Shown piece after piece: positions 42,069-50,030 of a stretch of DNA of 64,000 nucleotides. The stretch lies in IMG/VR virus record IMGVR_UViG_3300034095_002552, positions 16,077 through 80,076 of that record; one strand, given 5' to 3'. A program made the translations under genes and the position numbers. Source of the DNA: a virus. The notes beneath the pieces were generated by a model, which was given only the letters and a program-made list of their open reading frames with translations, was not told where the DNA came from and did no database searches. How positions within the stretch are numbered: the first letter of the stretch is position 1; every line of letters begins with the position of its first letter.

Positions 42069-42095
42069 GGAATTACCTAAATCAAAGGTAATTCC
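42069..42095 (-). terminator. Bidirectional-looking terminator after uvsX
   Basis: GGAATTACCT/AGGTAATTCC, a 10-bp stem with a 7-nt loop. It is followed on the minus strand by nine Ts and on the plus strand by four Ts, as expected for termination after uvsX. Confidence 0.85.
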
Positions 42096-42116
42096 CTTTT
42101 AAAGTTAAATTTAAAA

Positions 42117-43319
42117 TTATTCTAATTCTTCGTCTATCACATCGTCATCATCTGAACCCAATACATCAGTTTCGATGACATCAGCACCAAGCTTAAAGTT
42201 CATTGCATCCTTAAAAGGCTCAAAATAATCAACCAACTCCTGCTCAGATGTAGCATCCACCAAACTTGGATATTTAAGCAATATTTCAAGTGGCACTTCA
42301 TTTTTATCAAGCGAAGCCTTGAACTTTACTTCTTCTCCATTGGAAAATGCATCTGCGATGACAAAATTACCAGCACTTTTAGCCACAATTCTATTCGCAT
42401 CAAGCAAACAAGACAATAAGCCACTAACAGGATTTATTCCATGTTCAAAAAGCAATTGAATGTTTTCTGTTGAAATAAATGGCGTGTGAGTCTTATTCTT
42501 GACATTTTTAACACGAATGTTAATTCCAAGAATCTTGGTTTTTTTTGCACTGATTTTATATTCTATCTTCTTCATTGTAGATGTTTCTAATCTACATGAA
42601 GCATAGAATGGTAAAGCGTTACCACCGCCAGCAGTTGTGGTTGGATTGCCATAAAGAACACCTATCTTGGATCTTGTCTGATTCAAAATAACAACAGTGG
42701 CATCATTGGTTTCCATAACAGTATTAAGCTTACGGAATTCTCTAGAACAAATCTTAGCCCGTTCACCTGGCTGTTCATTGCCACCCACAATGCGTTTAAA
42801 ATCAGCTTTTGAGGCATTCTCTGGAAGCTTGACCTCTCTAAGCTCTCTAGCTGATGGACTCACGCCAATAGAATCGTAGACGATTGCAATAGGGCAGTCT
42901 TTTCTTTTCGAACGAACAAATTCGATAGATTTATACATCTTCAAAAAAACATCTTCCAAACTCTGAGGAGTATGCCTCACAATTTTAGTAAGATCACAAT
43001 GTGATGCCTTTTGAATAAATTCTTTATTAGCTGAATTTTCACAATCCTCAAGAATTGCAATTCCATCCTGTCTCTGACTTCCAAATAAAATATTTGTTCC
43101 TATCAATGATTTTGATGACGAAGAAGGACCATATATTTCAGTTAGCTTTCCGCCCGGAATACCACCACCCATAAACTTTCCACTACAAATATAATTTATC
43201 GCAAGATTCCCAGTATCAACAAAATACTTCACACTATCAATCTTGGCAACAATATCGCCACCAGTTTGATTTGCTAAATCTTGAAAAAATGAATCATCAT
43301 CGACCTTTCTTTTGGCCAT
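42117..43319 (-). CDS. uvsX: RecA/UvsX recombinase
   Basis: 400 residues from the ATG after GAGGTGTTTAAC; an upstream GTG is ignored. Walker A GPSSSSKS (64-71) is the RecA form, with the preceding IPGGKLTEIY strand. IAILEDCENS, IAIVYDSIGV (Walker B) and VVILNQTRSKIGVLYGNPTTTAGGGNALPFYAS (loop L2 region) follow. The C-terminus is acidic (GSDDDDVIDEELE), as in UvsX, and modulates DNA binding. It catalyses strand exchange with gp32 (next gene upstream) and gp46/47. Terminators flank it. Confidence 0.94.
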   Translation of the reverse strand: MAKRKVDDDSFFQDLANQTGGDIVAKIDSVKYFVDTGNLAINYICSGKFMGGGIPGGKLTEIYGPSSSSKSLIGTNILFGSQRQDGIAILEDCENSANKEFIQKASHCDLTKIVRHTPQSLEDVFLKMYKSIEFVRSKRKDCPIAIVYDSIGVSPSARELREVKLPENASKADFKRIVGGNEQPGERAKICSREFRKLNTVMETNDATVVILNQTRSKIGVLYGNPTTTAGGGNALPFYASCRLETSTMKKIEYKISAKKTKILGINIRVKNVKNKTHTPFISTENIQLLFEHGINPVSGLLSCLLDANRIVAKSAGNFVIADAFSNGEEVKFKASLDKNEVPLEILLKYPSLVDATSEQELVDYFEPFKDAMNFKLGADVIETDVLGSDDDDVIDEELE

Positions 43320-43358
43320 GTTAAACACCTCGGTAAAAATGTAATTATTTTTTTAAAA

Positions 43359-43389
43359 AAATAGGTGGAATCACTGACTCCACCTATTT
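43359..43389 (-). terminator. Rho-independent terminator after the gp32-like gene
   Basis: AAATAGGTGGA/TCCACCTATTT, an 11-bp stem with a 9-nt loop, followed on the minus strand by a seven-T run. It uncouples gp32 from uvsX transcription. Confidence 0.88.
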
Positions 43390-43401
43390 GAAGACAGGGA
43401 A

Positions 43402-44415
43402 TTAAATACCTTCTAATTCTTTCAAAAAGTCATCATCAGCAAGAGATGCAGAATCATCCGTTTTGGAAACTACCTTTGCAGTTTTCTTGACAGATAAAAT
43501 TTCTTCATCAATAGTATCTGAACCAGAAATTACATTTGAAGAACTTAAGTTAGATCTAGAAGAAGATCCCGATGAATTACGAAATTCATCTAAAGAATCA
43601 TCTTGTTGGCCTTCTACTATCATTCCGCAATGAACTCTCAAGGCATGCTTAATATCATCGCCAGATTTGATAATACGAAGAGACTGAAGGTCTTGTAAAC
43701 TTGTTAGCCATTTTTCAAGCTCTTCTGAGGTGCCTGAAGAAGAAACTTCTTCAAACTTTGAAAAGTCATAGTTTGGATATTCTCTATTGCCACTCTTAAC
43801 AACTTTTTTAACAAGTCTAAAATCACGACCAGTTGTTGGATGTGTAATATCCCCTAATTCCTTTTCTCCAGCAGCCTCATCACCAAGAATTGCTCTCAAA
43901 ATCTTAGCATGAACTTGTTTGCCACATGAATAAATTTTTGGCCCTACATTTGTTCCTACTATAGACTTATTTTTAGGATCTACTTCCGATCTAACGATAA
44001 CATTGTAATAATATCGTTCAACTGGCTTTAACTCCCTAGCACTGTTACGCATATCTTCTTGATCTTTGCCAGACAGTCCTTCAGATTTTTGCCATAAATC
44101 ACTATAGTACTTACAAATAATGCAATCTCCACGCCATTGTGGACCCCTATCAGTATCGGTAAGAGTTTTAGGACAATGGAATATTCTTTTCTGATTCGTA
44201 GTTGGATTATTTAAAGTGTGAATTCTTGTCGCACAATACAACTTTTGGCCTTTTCTCTTAGGCAAAAAACGCATCAAAACAAATCCATCACGGTCAGGAA
44301 GTCGTACATATTTTGCAAAGTACTCTTCGTTTTGACCCGTGTTGCTTTCTGAATTTACTCGTTTGGATTCTTTTTTTAACTCGTTAAGATCGAGTGGTTC
44401 GTAATCGATACCCAT
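43402..44415 (-). CDS. 32: Single-stranded DNA-binding protein (gp32-like)
   Basis: 337 residues. The ATG is chosen after AAAGGCAGGTGCTATC; a longer frame would run back into the leader hairpins. Residues 1-25 form a basic N-terminal cooperativity segment (NELKKESKR). The OB-fold core has FVLMRFLPKRKG, and a zinc site occurs as RIFHCPK...GDCIICKYYSDLW (H, C, C, C). The C-terminus is Ser-rich then acidic (ADDDFLKELEGI), the part that contacts partner proteins in T4. It is preceded by a structured leader and promoter. Confidence 0.9.
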   Translation of the reverse strand: MGIDYEPLDLNELKKESKRVNSESNTGQNEEYFAKYVRLPDRDGFVLMRFLPKRKGQKLYCATRIHTLNNPTTNQKRIFHCPKTLTDTDRGPQWRGDCIICKYYSDLWQKSEGLSGKDQEDMRNSARELKPVERYYYNVIVRSEVDPKNKSIVGTNVGPKIYSCGKQVHAKILRAILGDEAAGEKELGDITHPTTGRDFRLVKKVVKSGNREYPNYDFSKFEEVSSSGTSEELEKWLTSLQDLQSLRIIKSGDDIKHALRVHCGMIVEGQQDDSLDEFRNSSGSSSRSNLSSSNVISGSDTIDEEILSVKKTAKVVSKTDDSASLADDDFLKELEGI

Positions 44416-44436
44416 GATAGCACCTGCCTTTAAATG

Positions 44437-44552
44437 ATGGTTCGAGTAATGAATAATCACTACTCAATTAGTTAATGGTTCGAGCAATAAAACATTTATT
44501 GCCCAGTTAGTCAATGATTCGAGAAACAAACGATATGCTTCTCAGTTAGTCA
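44437..44552 (-). ncRNA. Leader of the gp32 mRNA: three tandem covarying hairpins
   Basis: Three 38-39 bp units lie between the gp32 start and its promoter. Conserved linkers (TGACTAACT before, CGAACCAT after, on the minus strand) alternate with hairpins of different sequence. In minus-strand RNA the stems are 9, 10 and 8 bp (GAGUAGUGA/UCAUUACUC; GGGCAAUAAA/UUUAUUGCUC with one G-U; GAGAAGCA/UGUUUCUC). Positions that mismatch on the plus strand become G-U on the minus strand, so the RNA is read in the gp32 direction. It may be a binding site for autoregulation by gp32. Confidence 0.78.
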
Positions 44553-44581
44553 TTTATAATCGTATCTATCATGTTGTGCAA
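44553..44581 (-). promoter_or_regulatory. Sigma-70-type promoter for the gp32 leader
   Basis: TTGCAC and TATAAA on the minus strand are separated by exactly 17 nt. Transcription would start within the first leader repeat, giving an mRNA leader of about 130 nt. Confidence 0.7.
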
Positions 44582-44597
44582 GATTAATTTTATAAAT

Positions 44598-45029
44598 TTA
44601 TTTATTTTCGTAATCGATTACTATTTGTGCATCAGGATCTTGAAATTTTTCCTGTGAATCGATGACACTTTTGTGCATGGCAGATAATTTATCCTGCAAG
44701 CTCATATTGCCTTCAGATTCCAAATTCTCATTAATTTGTTTTCTTATGTCTTGCTCTTGATTGTATTGTTCTTCAAGAGCTTTTAAAATCTCTTGATTTT
44801 TCAATAATTGTTCTTTTATTTTTTCTGTTTTTTTTGCTTCTTGATCCAATTGCAACTCTCTATTGTTAACTATGGGTGTTTTTTTAGGACTAAGTGATTT
44901 TTCCAAAAGGTTTTGACGAACAATTTCCCTTCGTTCTTTTCTTATAGCTTCCCTTCTAAGCAAAACCTTTGTATGTGATTTTTTTTCTCGTTCTTTTCTT
45001 TTCTTTGCAATTTTTTCATTTTTTTTCAT
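44598..45029 (-). CDS. Coiled-coil protein, 143 aa
   Basis: Strongly basic N-terminal third (KKNEKIAKKRKEREKKSHTKVLL, RREAIRKERREIVRQ), then a long coiled coil (about 65-120, EKIKEQLLKNQEILKALEEQY). The C-terminus is acidic. No enzyme motif. It is 2 bp after the next upstream gene and precedes the gp32 promoter; a scaffolding or DNA-associated role is possible. Confidence 0.72.
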   Translation of the reverse strand: MKKNEKIAKKRKEREKKSHTKVLLRREAIRKERREIVRQNLLEKSLSPKKTPIVNNRELQLDQEAKKTEKIKEQLLKNQEILKALEEQYNQEQDIRKQINENLESEGNMSLQDKLSAMHKSVIDSQEKFQDPDAQIVIDYENK

Positions 45030-45031
45030 AA

Positions 45032-45784
45032 CTATCTCCTAATGTTTGGCATGTTTTCTTGTGATGCGTTTCCCCAAAAAAGCTTTCCACCTTCTCTATC
45101 TTTTTGTGTCTCTGAAAAATTAACTTCATTGTCACCAATGAGGCCAACTGGGGCTTGAATAAAATATTTGTCGCTAATTTTTATTTCCTTAGACATATCA
45201 TCTATAATTGTATAAATCTCACCTTGAATAGAGCCAGATTTAGCATAAACTGGGTATTTTTTATCAACTGTTAGTTTATATCCTTTTGTCTTTACTTCAT
45301 GTAGCATTGGCAATTCTGGGGAAAAAACAACTGTTGTGATTGGCTTTTTTGACCTTACCACAGTTTGCTTTTGAATTGCCAATTGCTCATGAGGATAAAT
45401 TTCTCTTTTCTCTATTTGTTCATGAGGATAAAGTTCTATTTTCTCCACTTGTTCATGAGGATAAGTCGAATTTCCTACGCATGCTACAGACAAATCTTGA
45501 ACCGAAAAACCCACAGAGTGATCAAATGTGAACTTTTTGTTTTTTATCACAACGCCACCATCAGATTCTCTAAAGCTAATTGGTTTTTTGCTAAGTTCAA
45601 ATACTTCTACACTAGCGACAAATATATCTCTTCGAGCAAGTTGCCCCATTACAACGGATGCAAGCTTTTCCAAAGGTACATCCTCGAATGGATCTCCAAC
45701 CTTTTTTTTGATTGTTTTAACTTCATCTTTATTGTAATTCCCATCAACTTTTTCGTGATAAGAATAAATTACTTCGTAGCCCAT
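45032..45784 (-). CDS. Unknown protein with three YPHEQ repeats, 250 aa
   Basis: The N-terminal domain (1-100) reads MGYEVIYSYHEKVDGNY, VGDPFEDVPLEKLASVVMGQLARRDIFVASVEVFELSKKPISF, a well-packed alpha/beta unit that I recall from other phages without a function. Residues 109-141 are three 11-residue repeats starting YPHEQ. The C-terminal part is beta-rich (KYPVYAKSGSIQGEIYTIIDD). Strong GAGG ribosome site; it heads the transcription unit that leads to gp32. Confidence 0.76.
   Translation of the reverse strand: MGYEVIYSYHEKVDGNYNKDEVKTIKKKVGDPFEDVPLEKLASVVMGQLARRDIFVASVEVFELSKKPISFRESDGGVVIKNKKFTFDHSVGFSVQDLSVACVGNSTYPHEQVEKIELYPHEQIEKREIYPHEQLAIQKQTVVRSKKPITTVVFSPELPMLHEVKTKGYKLTVDKKYPVYAKSGSIQGEIYTIIDDMSKEIKISDKYFIQAPVGLIGDNEVNFSETQKDREGGKLFWGNASQENMPNIRR
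45383..45471. repeat. 33-bp tandem repeat within a coding region
   Basis: TTG(C/T)TCATGAGGATAA recurs at 45383, 45416 and 45449 with a strict 33-bp period, giving 11-residue YPHEQ units in frame on the minus strand. Confidence 0.88.
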
Positions 45785-45814
45785 AAATTCCTCATAATTT
45801 ATTCTAATATAGTA

Positions 45815-46441
45815 TTATTTTTGTAAAATACCTGTGCCATATCTAGTATTGTAAATAATTGGTTCTTTTTCTACACTTTCTGCAAAAGCATAAAAGGCAT
45901 TTTTCATTTTTTTCAAATCTTTTATATACTCAACAACAATGATCCCGCCATCAGCCATATTCTTCCAAGAAATATCTAAATAATAAAGCAAATCATCATA
46001 AGAATTTTCATCAGTAATAAAAAAACAATCCCACTTTTGGCTTGTTATCTTATCGTTTATTTCATCATCATGAATCGAACCATGATAAAAATCAAATTCT
46101 TTCTTGAAAGACTTTTTTACATTATAAGAACCCATCCTTGGAGAAAAATATAGATTTTCATCTTTTTTTCTAAATGAAAAAAATATTTCTGTTTCTTTGC
46201 ATGACATGAAAAAACATTTTTCCAAAAAACCAAGAGTAAAATTCCATGAAAAAACATTTTTTGGTTTTACAAATTTACCAAGATGATAATAAAACGGAGC
46301 ATACATATAATCTCCATATGCTGGCGTTTTTCTTGAGTTTTCATCTATAAATTTACAATTTTGTAATAAGACCTTACCGTTTATAATCTTTTTATTTAAA
46401 AGAATTGATAATTCTTTTTGTATTGTTTCTATTCTAACCAT
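45815..46441 (-). CDS. Methyltransferase-like protein
   Basis: 208 residues from ATG (MVRIETIQKE). The C-terminal part has the late Rossmann strands of class I methyltransferases: KEFDFYHGSIHDDEI, KWDCFFITDENSYDDLLYYLDISWKNMADGGIIVVEYI, where D-x-FFI-D and GGIIVVE correspond to strands 4 and 5. The glycine-rich motif I is weak (FSWNFTLGFLEKCFF), so the SAM site may be degenerate. It is divergent from the UDP-galactopyranose mutase gene, with 29 bp between starts. Confidence 0.62.
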   Translation of the reverse strand: MVRIETIQKELSILLNKKIINGKVLLQNCKFIDENSRKTPAYGDYMYAPFYYHLGKFVKPKNVFSWNFTLGFLEKCFFMSCKETEIFFSFRKKDENLYFSPRMGSYNVKKSFKKEFDFYHGSIHDDEINDKITSQKWDCFFITDENSYDDLLYYLDISWKNMADGGIIVVEYIKDLKKMKNAFYAFAESVEKEPIIYNTRYGTGILQK

Positions 46442-46470
46442 AAAATAATATAGAAACAAAGGGCAACAAT

Positions 46471-47589
46471 ATGTATGACTTTCTTATAGTTGGATCAGGT
46501 TTTTTTGGATCTACCTTCGCAAGAAGAGCTACCGATCATGGCAAAAAATGTTTAGTAATTGAAAAGAAAGATCATATCGCTGGTGCTGCCCATGATGTGC
46601 CATTTCAAGACTATTATGTTTCCTCTTATGGCGCACATATTTTTCACACTCATAGCTCTGAGATATGGAATTTTGTAAATCAATTTGAAGAATTTATTCC
46701 ATTTATCAATAGGCCAAAAGTATTATCTGGTGGAACAATATATTCATTTCCAATCAATCTAATGACCATGCATCAGTTGTGGGGCGTAAAAAAACCATCT
46801 GAAGCAATTGAGAAATTAGAAAATGTGAAAATTAAATTTGAAAATCCCAAAAACTTTGAAGAATGGGCTTTATCAATGGTCGGAGAAGAAATATACAAAA
46901 AGTTTTTTTATGGATATACAAAAAAACAATGGCTAAAAGAACCAAAAGAATTACCAACATCGATAATTCAAAGACTTCCAATCAGACTGACATATGATGA
47001 AAATTATTTCACCACAAAATATCAGGGTATTCCCAAAAATGGGTATACAAATTTTGTCAAAAAGTTACTTGATGGAATTGATGTGGATACGAATGTTGAT
47101 TTTATAAAAAATAAAGATAAATTATCATCTATGGCAAAAACCATAATCTATACTGGCCCAATAGATGAATACTACGATTATGAATTTGGTAACCTTGATT
47201 ACAACACATTAAGATTTACGAAAGAAGAATACAAAGGCGACTTTCAAGGTAATGCCGTTATAAATTATGCCGATGAAGATGTTCCATACATAAGATCAAT
47301 AGAACACAAACATTTTTATAAACATGGCGAATTAACAAAGCATTATACAAAAAAAAATGAATCAGAAATTAGCATAATAACTTATGATCATCCAGTTTCA
47401 TTTAAAGAAAACCCAGATCCTTTTTATCCTATTAGAAATGAAAAAAATTCAGATATTTATAAAAAATACAATTCAATAAAATCATCAAATATAGTATTTG
47501 GTGGAAGACTTGGTGAATATAAGTACCTAGATCTAGATGCGACTATGGCATCTGCAATAAGCAAATGTAATAAATTTTTGGAGATTTAA
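46471..47589 (+). CDS. glf: UDP-galactopyranose mutase
   Basis: 372 residues, the usual length. The FAD motif is IVGSGFFGSTFARRA (6-20), then KKDHIAGAAHD, SSYGAHIFHTHSSEIWNFV, the mobile-loop region KQWLKEPKELP, and a C-terminal FAD-contacting GGRLGEYKYLDLDATMASA. It converts UDP-galactopyranose to UDP-galactofuranose. It is followed 1 bp later by a glycosyltransferase, which suggests the phage adds galactofuranose to some acceptor. Good AAAGGG ribosome site. Confidence 0.95.
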   Translation: MYDFLIVGSGFFGSTFARRATDHGKKCLVIEKKDHIAGAAHDVPFQDYYVSSYGAHIFHTHSSEIWNFVNQFEEFIPFINRPKVLSGGTIYSFPINLMTMHQLWGVKKPSEAIEKLENVKIKFENPKNFEEWALSMVGEEIYKKFFYGYTKKQWLKEPKELPTSIIQRLPIRLTYDENYFTTKYQGIPKNGYTNFVKKLLDGIDVDTNVDFIKNKDKLSSMAKTIIYTGPIDEYYDYEFGNLDYNTLRFTKEEYKGDFQGNAVINYADEDVPYIRSIEHKHFYKHGELTKHYTKKNESEISIITYDHPVSFKENPDPFYPIRNEKNSDIYKKYNSIKSSNIVFGGRLGEYKYLDLDATMASAISKCNKFLEI

Positions 47590-47590
47590 A

Positions 47591-48595
47591 ATGAATGATG
47601 CTAAATTTGTTGTCTTGGCAACAGAAAAAGGTAAAAAAAGATTAGAAAATTTTTTAGAATATTGCTTAGAAAATAAATCTAAAAAAATAGAATGTGTATT
47701 CTTACTTGGTCCAAAAAACGAAAATAGCTTTGCTGAAGATATCATAGAAAAATATCAAACTGAAAACACAAAAATATCTATAGTTCGTTATGAAAATGAT
47801 CAACCATCATTTAAAAGAAATGGTTATTTTAGAGATTTAGATCAAGATACTGTTGATAATTTCAAATGGTTAATATCAATTGATGAAGACTCAGTAACAA
47901 ATGTTGATGGTCTTATAGATTCATTGAATGATGACTTCAATGAAGAATTTCCAACATATGCTTGCGGGGAAATACAAGATCATTTTCAAAAAGAAGAATT
48001 TTTAGTTGCTGAATATATTGGAAAAAATTGTTGGTATAAAAGAGGTTTAGGACCATTACACGAATGGGAAATATCTTGTTTAAATAATAAAACAATGCAA
48101 ATGATGATAAATTCAAATATAGTTAAAAAAGTTTTTAATTATAGAACAAAATTACTTTCTGGTTGGGGTGATCATTGCCTTGGATTGGCCCTAAGATTAT
48201 TGAAAATACACCCAGTTAAAACATCTTACATGACTGGTGACAATAGAATTTATGATCATAGCCTATTAGGACAAAGATTTCATCACACTCATCACATTTA
48301 TTACAACATTGGAATAGAAAATATTTTAAATGTTTTTAAATTTCCAAATTTACCAACAACAAAAAAAGCTTGGCTAAAACTTAAGGAAGGAAATGCAATA
48401 AAAGATATAGGTGTTGTTTTTTTAAATCAAAACAAAACCATTACAGCATTCGGAGAAGAAAATTTTTTCTATGGTCTTTGGAATATTAAAAACGATCAAA
48501 TTTACATATATCAAAAAGAAATTGAAGAAGGTTTATTATTGGAAAAAGGAAAAGATAGTGAAAACAAAATAAGTGTTTGGGAGCTAATAGATTAA
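47591..48595 (+). CDS. Glycosyltransferase (GT-A-like), possibly galactofuranosyl
   Basis: 334 residues. AKFVVLATEKGKKRLENFLEYCL opens the fold, WLISIDEDSVTNVDGLIDSL carries a DED metal site at about residues 97-99, and GWGDHCLGLALRLL resembles the catalytic Asp/His region of fringe-like (GT31-type) enzymes. The direct link to the mutase suggests UDP-galactofuranose as donor; acceptor unknown. Its stop shares TTAA with the opposing dCMP deaminase gene. Confidence 0.75.
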   Translation: MNDAKFVVLATEKGKKRLENFLEYCLENKSKKIECVFLLGPKNENSFAEDIIEKYQTENTKISIVRYENDQPSFKRNGYFRDLDQDTVDNFKWLISIDEDSVTNVDGLIDSLNDDFNEEFPTYACGEIQDHFQKEEFLVAEYIGKNCWYKRGLGPLHEWEISCLNNKTMQMMINSNIVKKVFNYRTKLLSGWGDHCLGLALRLLKIHPVKTSYMTGDNRIYDHSLLGQRFHHTHHIYYNIGIENILNVFKFPNLPTTKKAWLKLKEGNAIKDIGVVFLNQNKTITAFGEENFFYGLWNIKNDQIYIYQKEIEEGLLLEKGKDSENKISVWELID

Positions 48596-49029
48596 TCAAA
48601 ATCGTATAAAATCAAATCAACTCCAGCTTCACTAAACATATTAGATGCAAGCTCACATGATTCGCTCCATCTTTCTGCCAATTGGCCTTTAATTTTTGGA
48701 GCAATACAATTGCTAATTCCAGATTGAATTATCACACTTGCACAATTAGAACATGGCATAAAAGGGTAAGTTGCTATGGAACATCCAGACACATCTCTTT
48801 GTGCAAATAAAATTGCATTTATTTCAGCGTGTACAACCATTTTGTATTTTATATTTCTATCAGCGTATTTATTTGGATCATCGGCTACGCTCTTTGGAAA
48901 ACCATTATAACCAATTGATACTATTCTGTTTTTATCGTCAAAAATAACAGCACCAACTTGTGTGGATGGATCTTTGCTCCACTCAGAAACATGTTTTGCT
49001 AAATTTAAAAATCTTAAATTCCAATTCAT
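48592..49029 (-). CDS. dCMP deaminase
   Basis: 145 residues from the ATG after AAAAAGG. Zinc-site motifs are VVHAEINAIL (H, E) and PFMPCSNCASVII (C, C). STQVGAVIFDD and GYNGFP are the conserved early motifs of the family. It makes dUMP for thymidylate synthesis and balances dCTP. It ends a unit with an acetyltransferase upstream. No allosteric insertion was noticed. Confidence 0.93.
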   Translation of the reverse strand: MNWNLRFLNLAKHVSEWSKDPSTQVGAVIFDDKNRIVSIGYNGFPKSVADDPNKYADRNIKYKMVVHAEINAILFAQRDVSGCSIATYPFMPCSNCASVIIQSGISNCIAPKIKGQLAERWSESCELASNMFSEAGVDLILYDFD

Positions 49030-49031
49030 AA

Positions 49032-49532
49032 TCATCCTTTTTCGTTCTGTTCCAAAATGCATCTTTCTTTTTGAATTATTTCTTTTTTTGTTGTATAGTT
49101 AAAAAAATAAGCGTCATTTTTTTCGTTATTTTCTGAGAAGAAATCTTTTTCAATCCATAGGGCTTTAAATCCTAATTTTTTGAAAAACAAATGACCTTCT
49201 AAATATTTATCGCAAATTAAAACATCTATTTCTGTTCTATGTCCATTTTGCAATTTATCGGTTAATTGAGAAACCAGTACTTTTCCATAGCCTTTTTTTT
49301 GAAGTTCTGGCTTTATTCCGATATTTAAAATTTCGAATTTTTTGTTTTTTAATTCGTATACCATAAAACCAATAACTTTACTTTCTTCTTCTATAACTTT
49401 ACATATCCTATTTTTATCACTTAAACATTCTATAAAATCTTTTTCATTCCAAGGGTGAGAAAAACAATTTTTTTCTATCTCCGCAATTTCTTTAATATCA
49501 TCCTTAACAACCCATCTAATATTTTTTTTCAT
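49032..49532 (-). CDS. GNAT acetyltransferase (RimI-like)
   Basis: 166 residues. RWVVKDDIKEIAEIEKNCFSHPW is typical of RimI. FEILNIGIKPELQKKGYGKVLVSQL holds the acetyl-CoA motif (Q-x-x-G-x-G), and LEGHLFFKKLGFKAL ends the fold. It acetylates an unknown protein N-terminus or lysine. The gene is embedded in the replication unit and overlaps the dCMP deaminase lead. Confidence 0.88.
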   Translation of the reverse strand: MKKNIRWVVKDDIKEIAEIEKNCFSHPWNEKDFIECLSDKNRICKVIEEESKVIGFMVYELKNKKFEILNIGIKPELQKKGYGKVLVSQLTDKLQNGHRTEIDVLICDKYLEGHLFFKKLGFKALWIEKDFFSENNEKNDAYFFNYTTKKEIIQKERCILEQNEKG

Positions 49533-49546
49533 TTTTTCTCCGCTTT

Positions 49547-50029
49547 TTACTTTAATAAATCTTCGGCATTACAAAGACCATCATCTTTCTTTTCGTATAT
49601 ATCTCTATTCAATTTATCTAATTCTTTTCTAAGAGTATGGCCACGATTTTGAGCATTGTCATGATTTTTATCCCACGCCTTTAAATGCGATTTTATGAGA
49701 CCTACCGTGGTTTTTCTGTCGATAGTGTACTCGTAAAGCTTAACGCATTCAGAATTTGATTGAGCTTTAGCTTTGCAATAACCATCAGATCCGCCCTCGT
49801 CTTTAAATGATATGTAAAGCTCGTTAAATTTTGTTTCATAAGCAAGCTCTGCCATAGAAAGCTCTTTGTTAGATATTTCTAATTGCTTTCCATAATAGTC
49901 AATCCAAGCGTACTCTCTATCCATATAATTGCTTAAAGTAAATTCATTAAAAATCATATTGTCTGGATCTAGAACTAGATCTTTATTATTTACTTTTACA
50001 ACAATCTTTTCATTTGGTGCTTCTGCCAT
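49547..50029 (-). CDS. Unknown helical protein next to the replicative helicase, 160 aa
   Basis: Start at the ATG after GAGGAATAAC. Acidic N-terminus, then helices (EYAWIDYYGKQLEISNKELSMAELAYETKFNELY) and a basic C-terminal coiled coil (RGHTLRKELDKLNRDIYEKK). No family was recognised. It starts 1 bp after the helicase stop, suggesting a partner of replication, possibly an annealing or loading protein. Confidence 0.7.
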   Translation of the reverse strand: MAEAPNEKIVVKVNNKDLVLDPDNMIFNEFTLSNYMDREYAWIDYYGKQLEISNKELSMAELAYETKFNELYISFKDEGGSDGYCKAKAQSNSECVKLYEYTIDRKTTVGLIKSHLKAWDKNHDNAQNRGHTLRKELDKLNRDIYEKKDDGLCNAEDLLK

Positions 50030-50030
50030 G

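Noticed and set aside
44437-44552. Three repeats with variable middles, CRISPR-like at first sight
   Set aside because: The variable parts are self-complementary hairpins rather than spacers, there are only three units, no cas genes are near, and the array lies in the leader of gp32.
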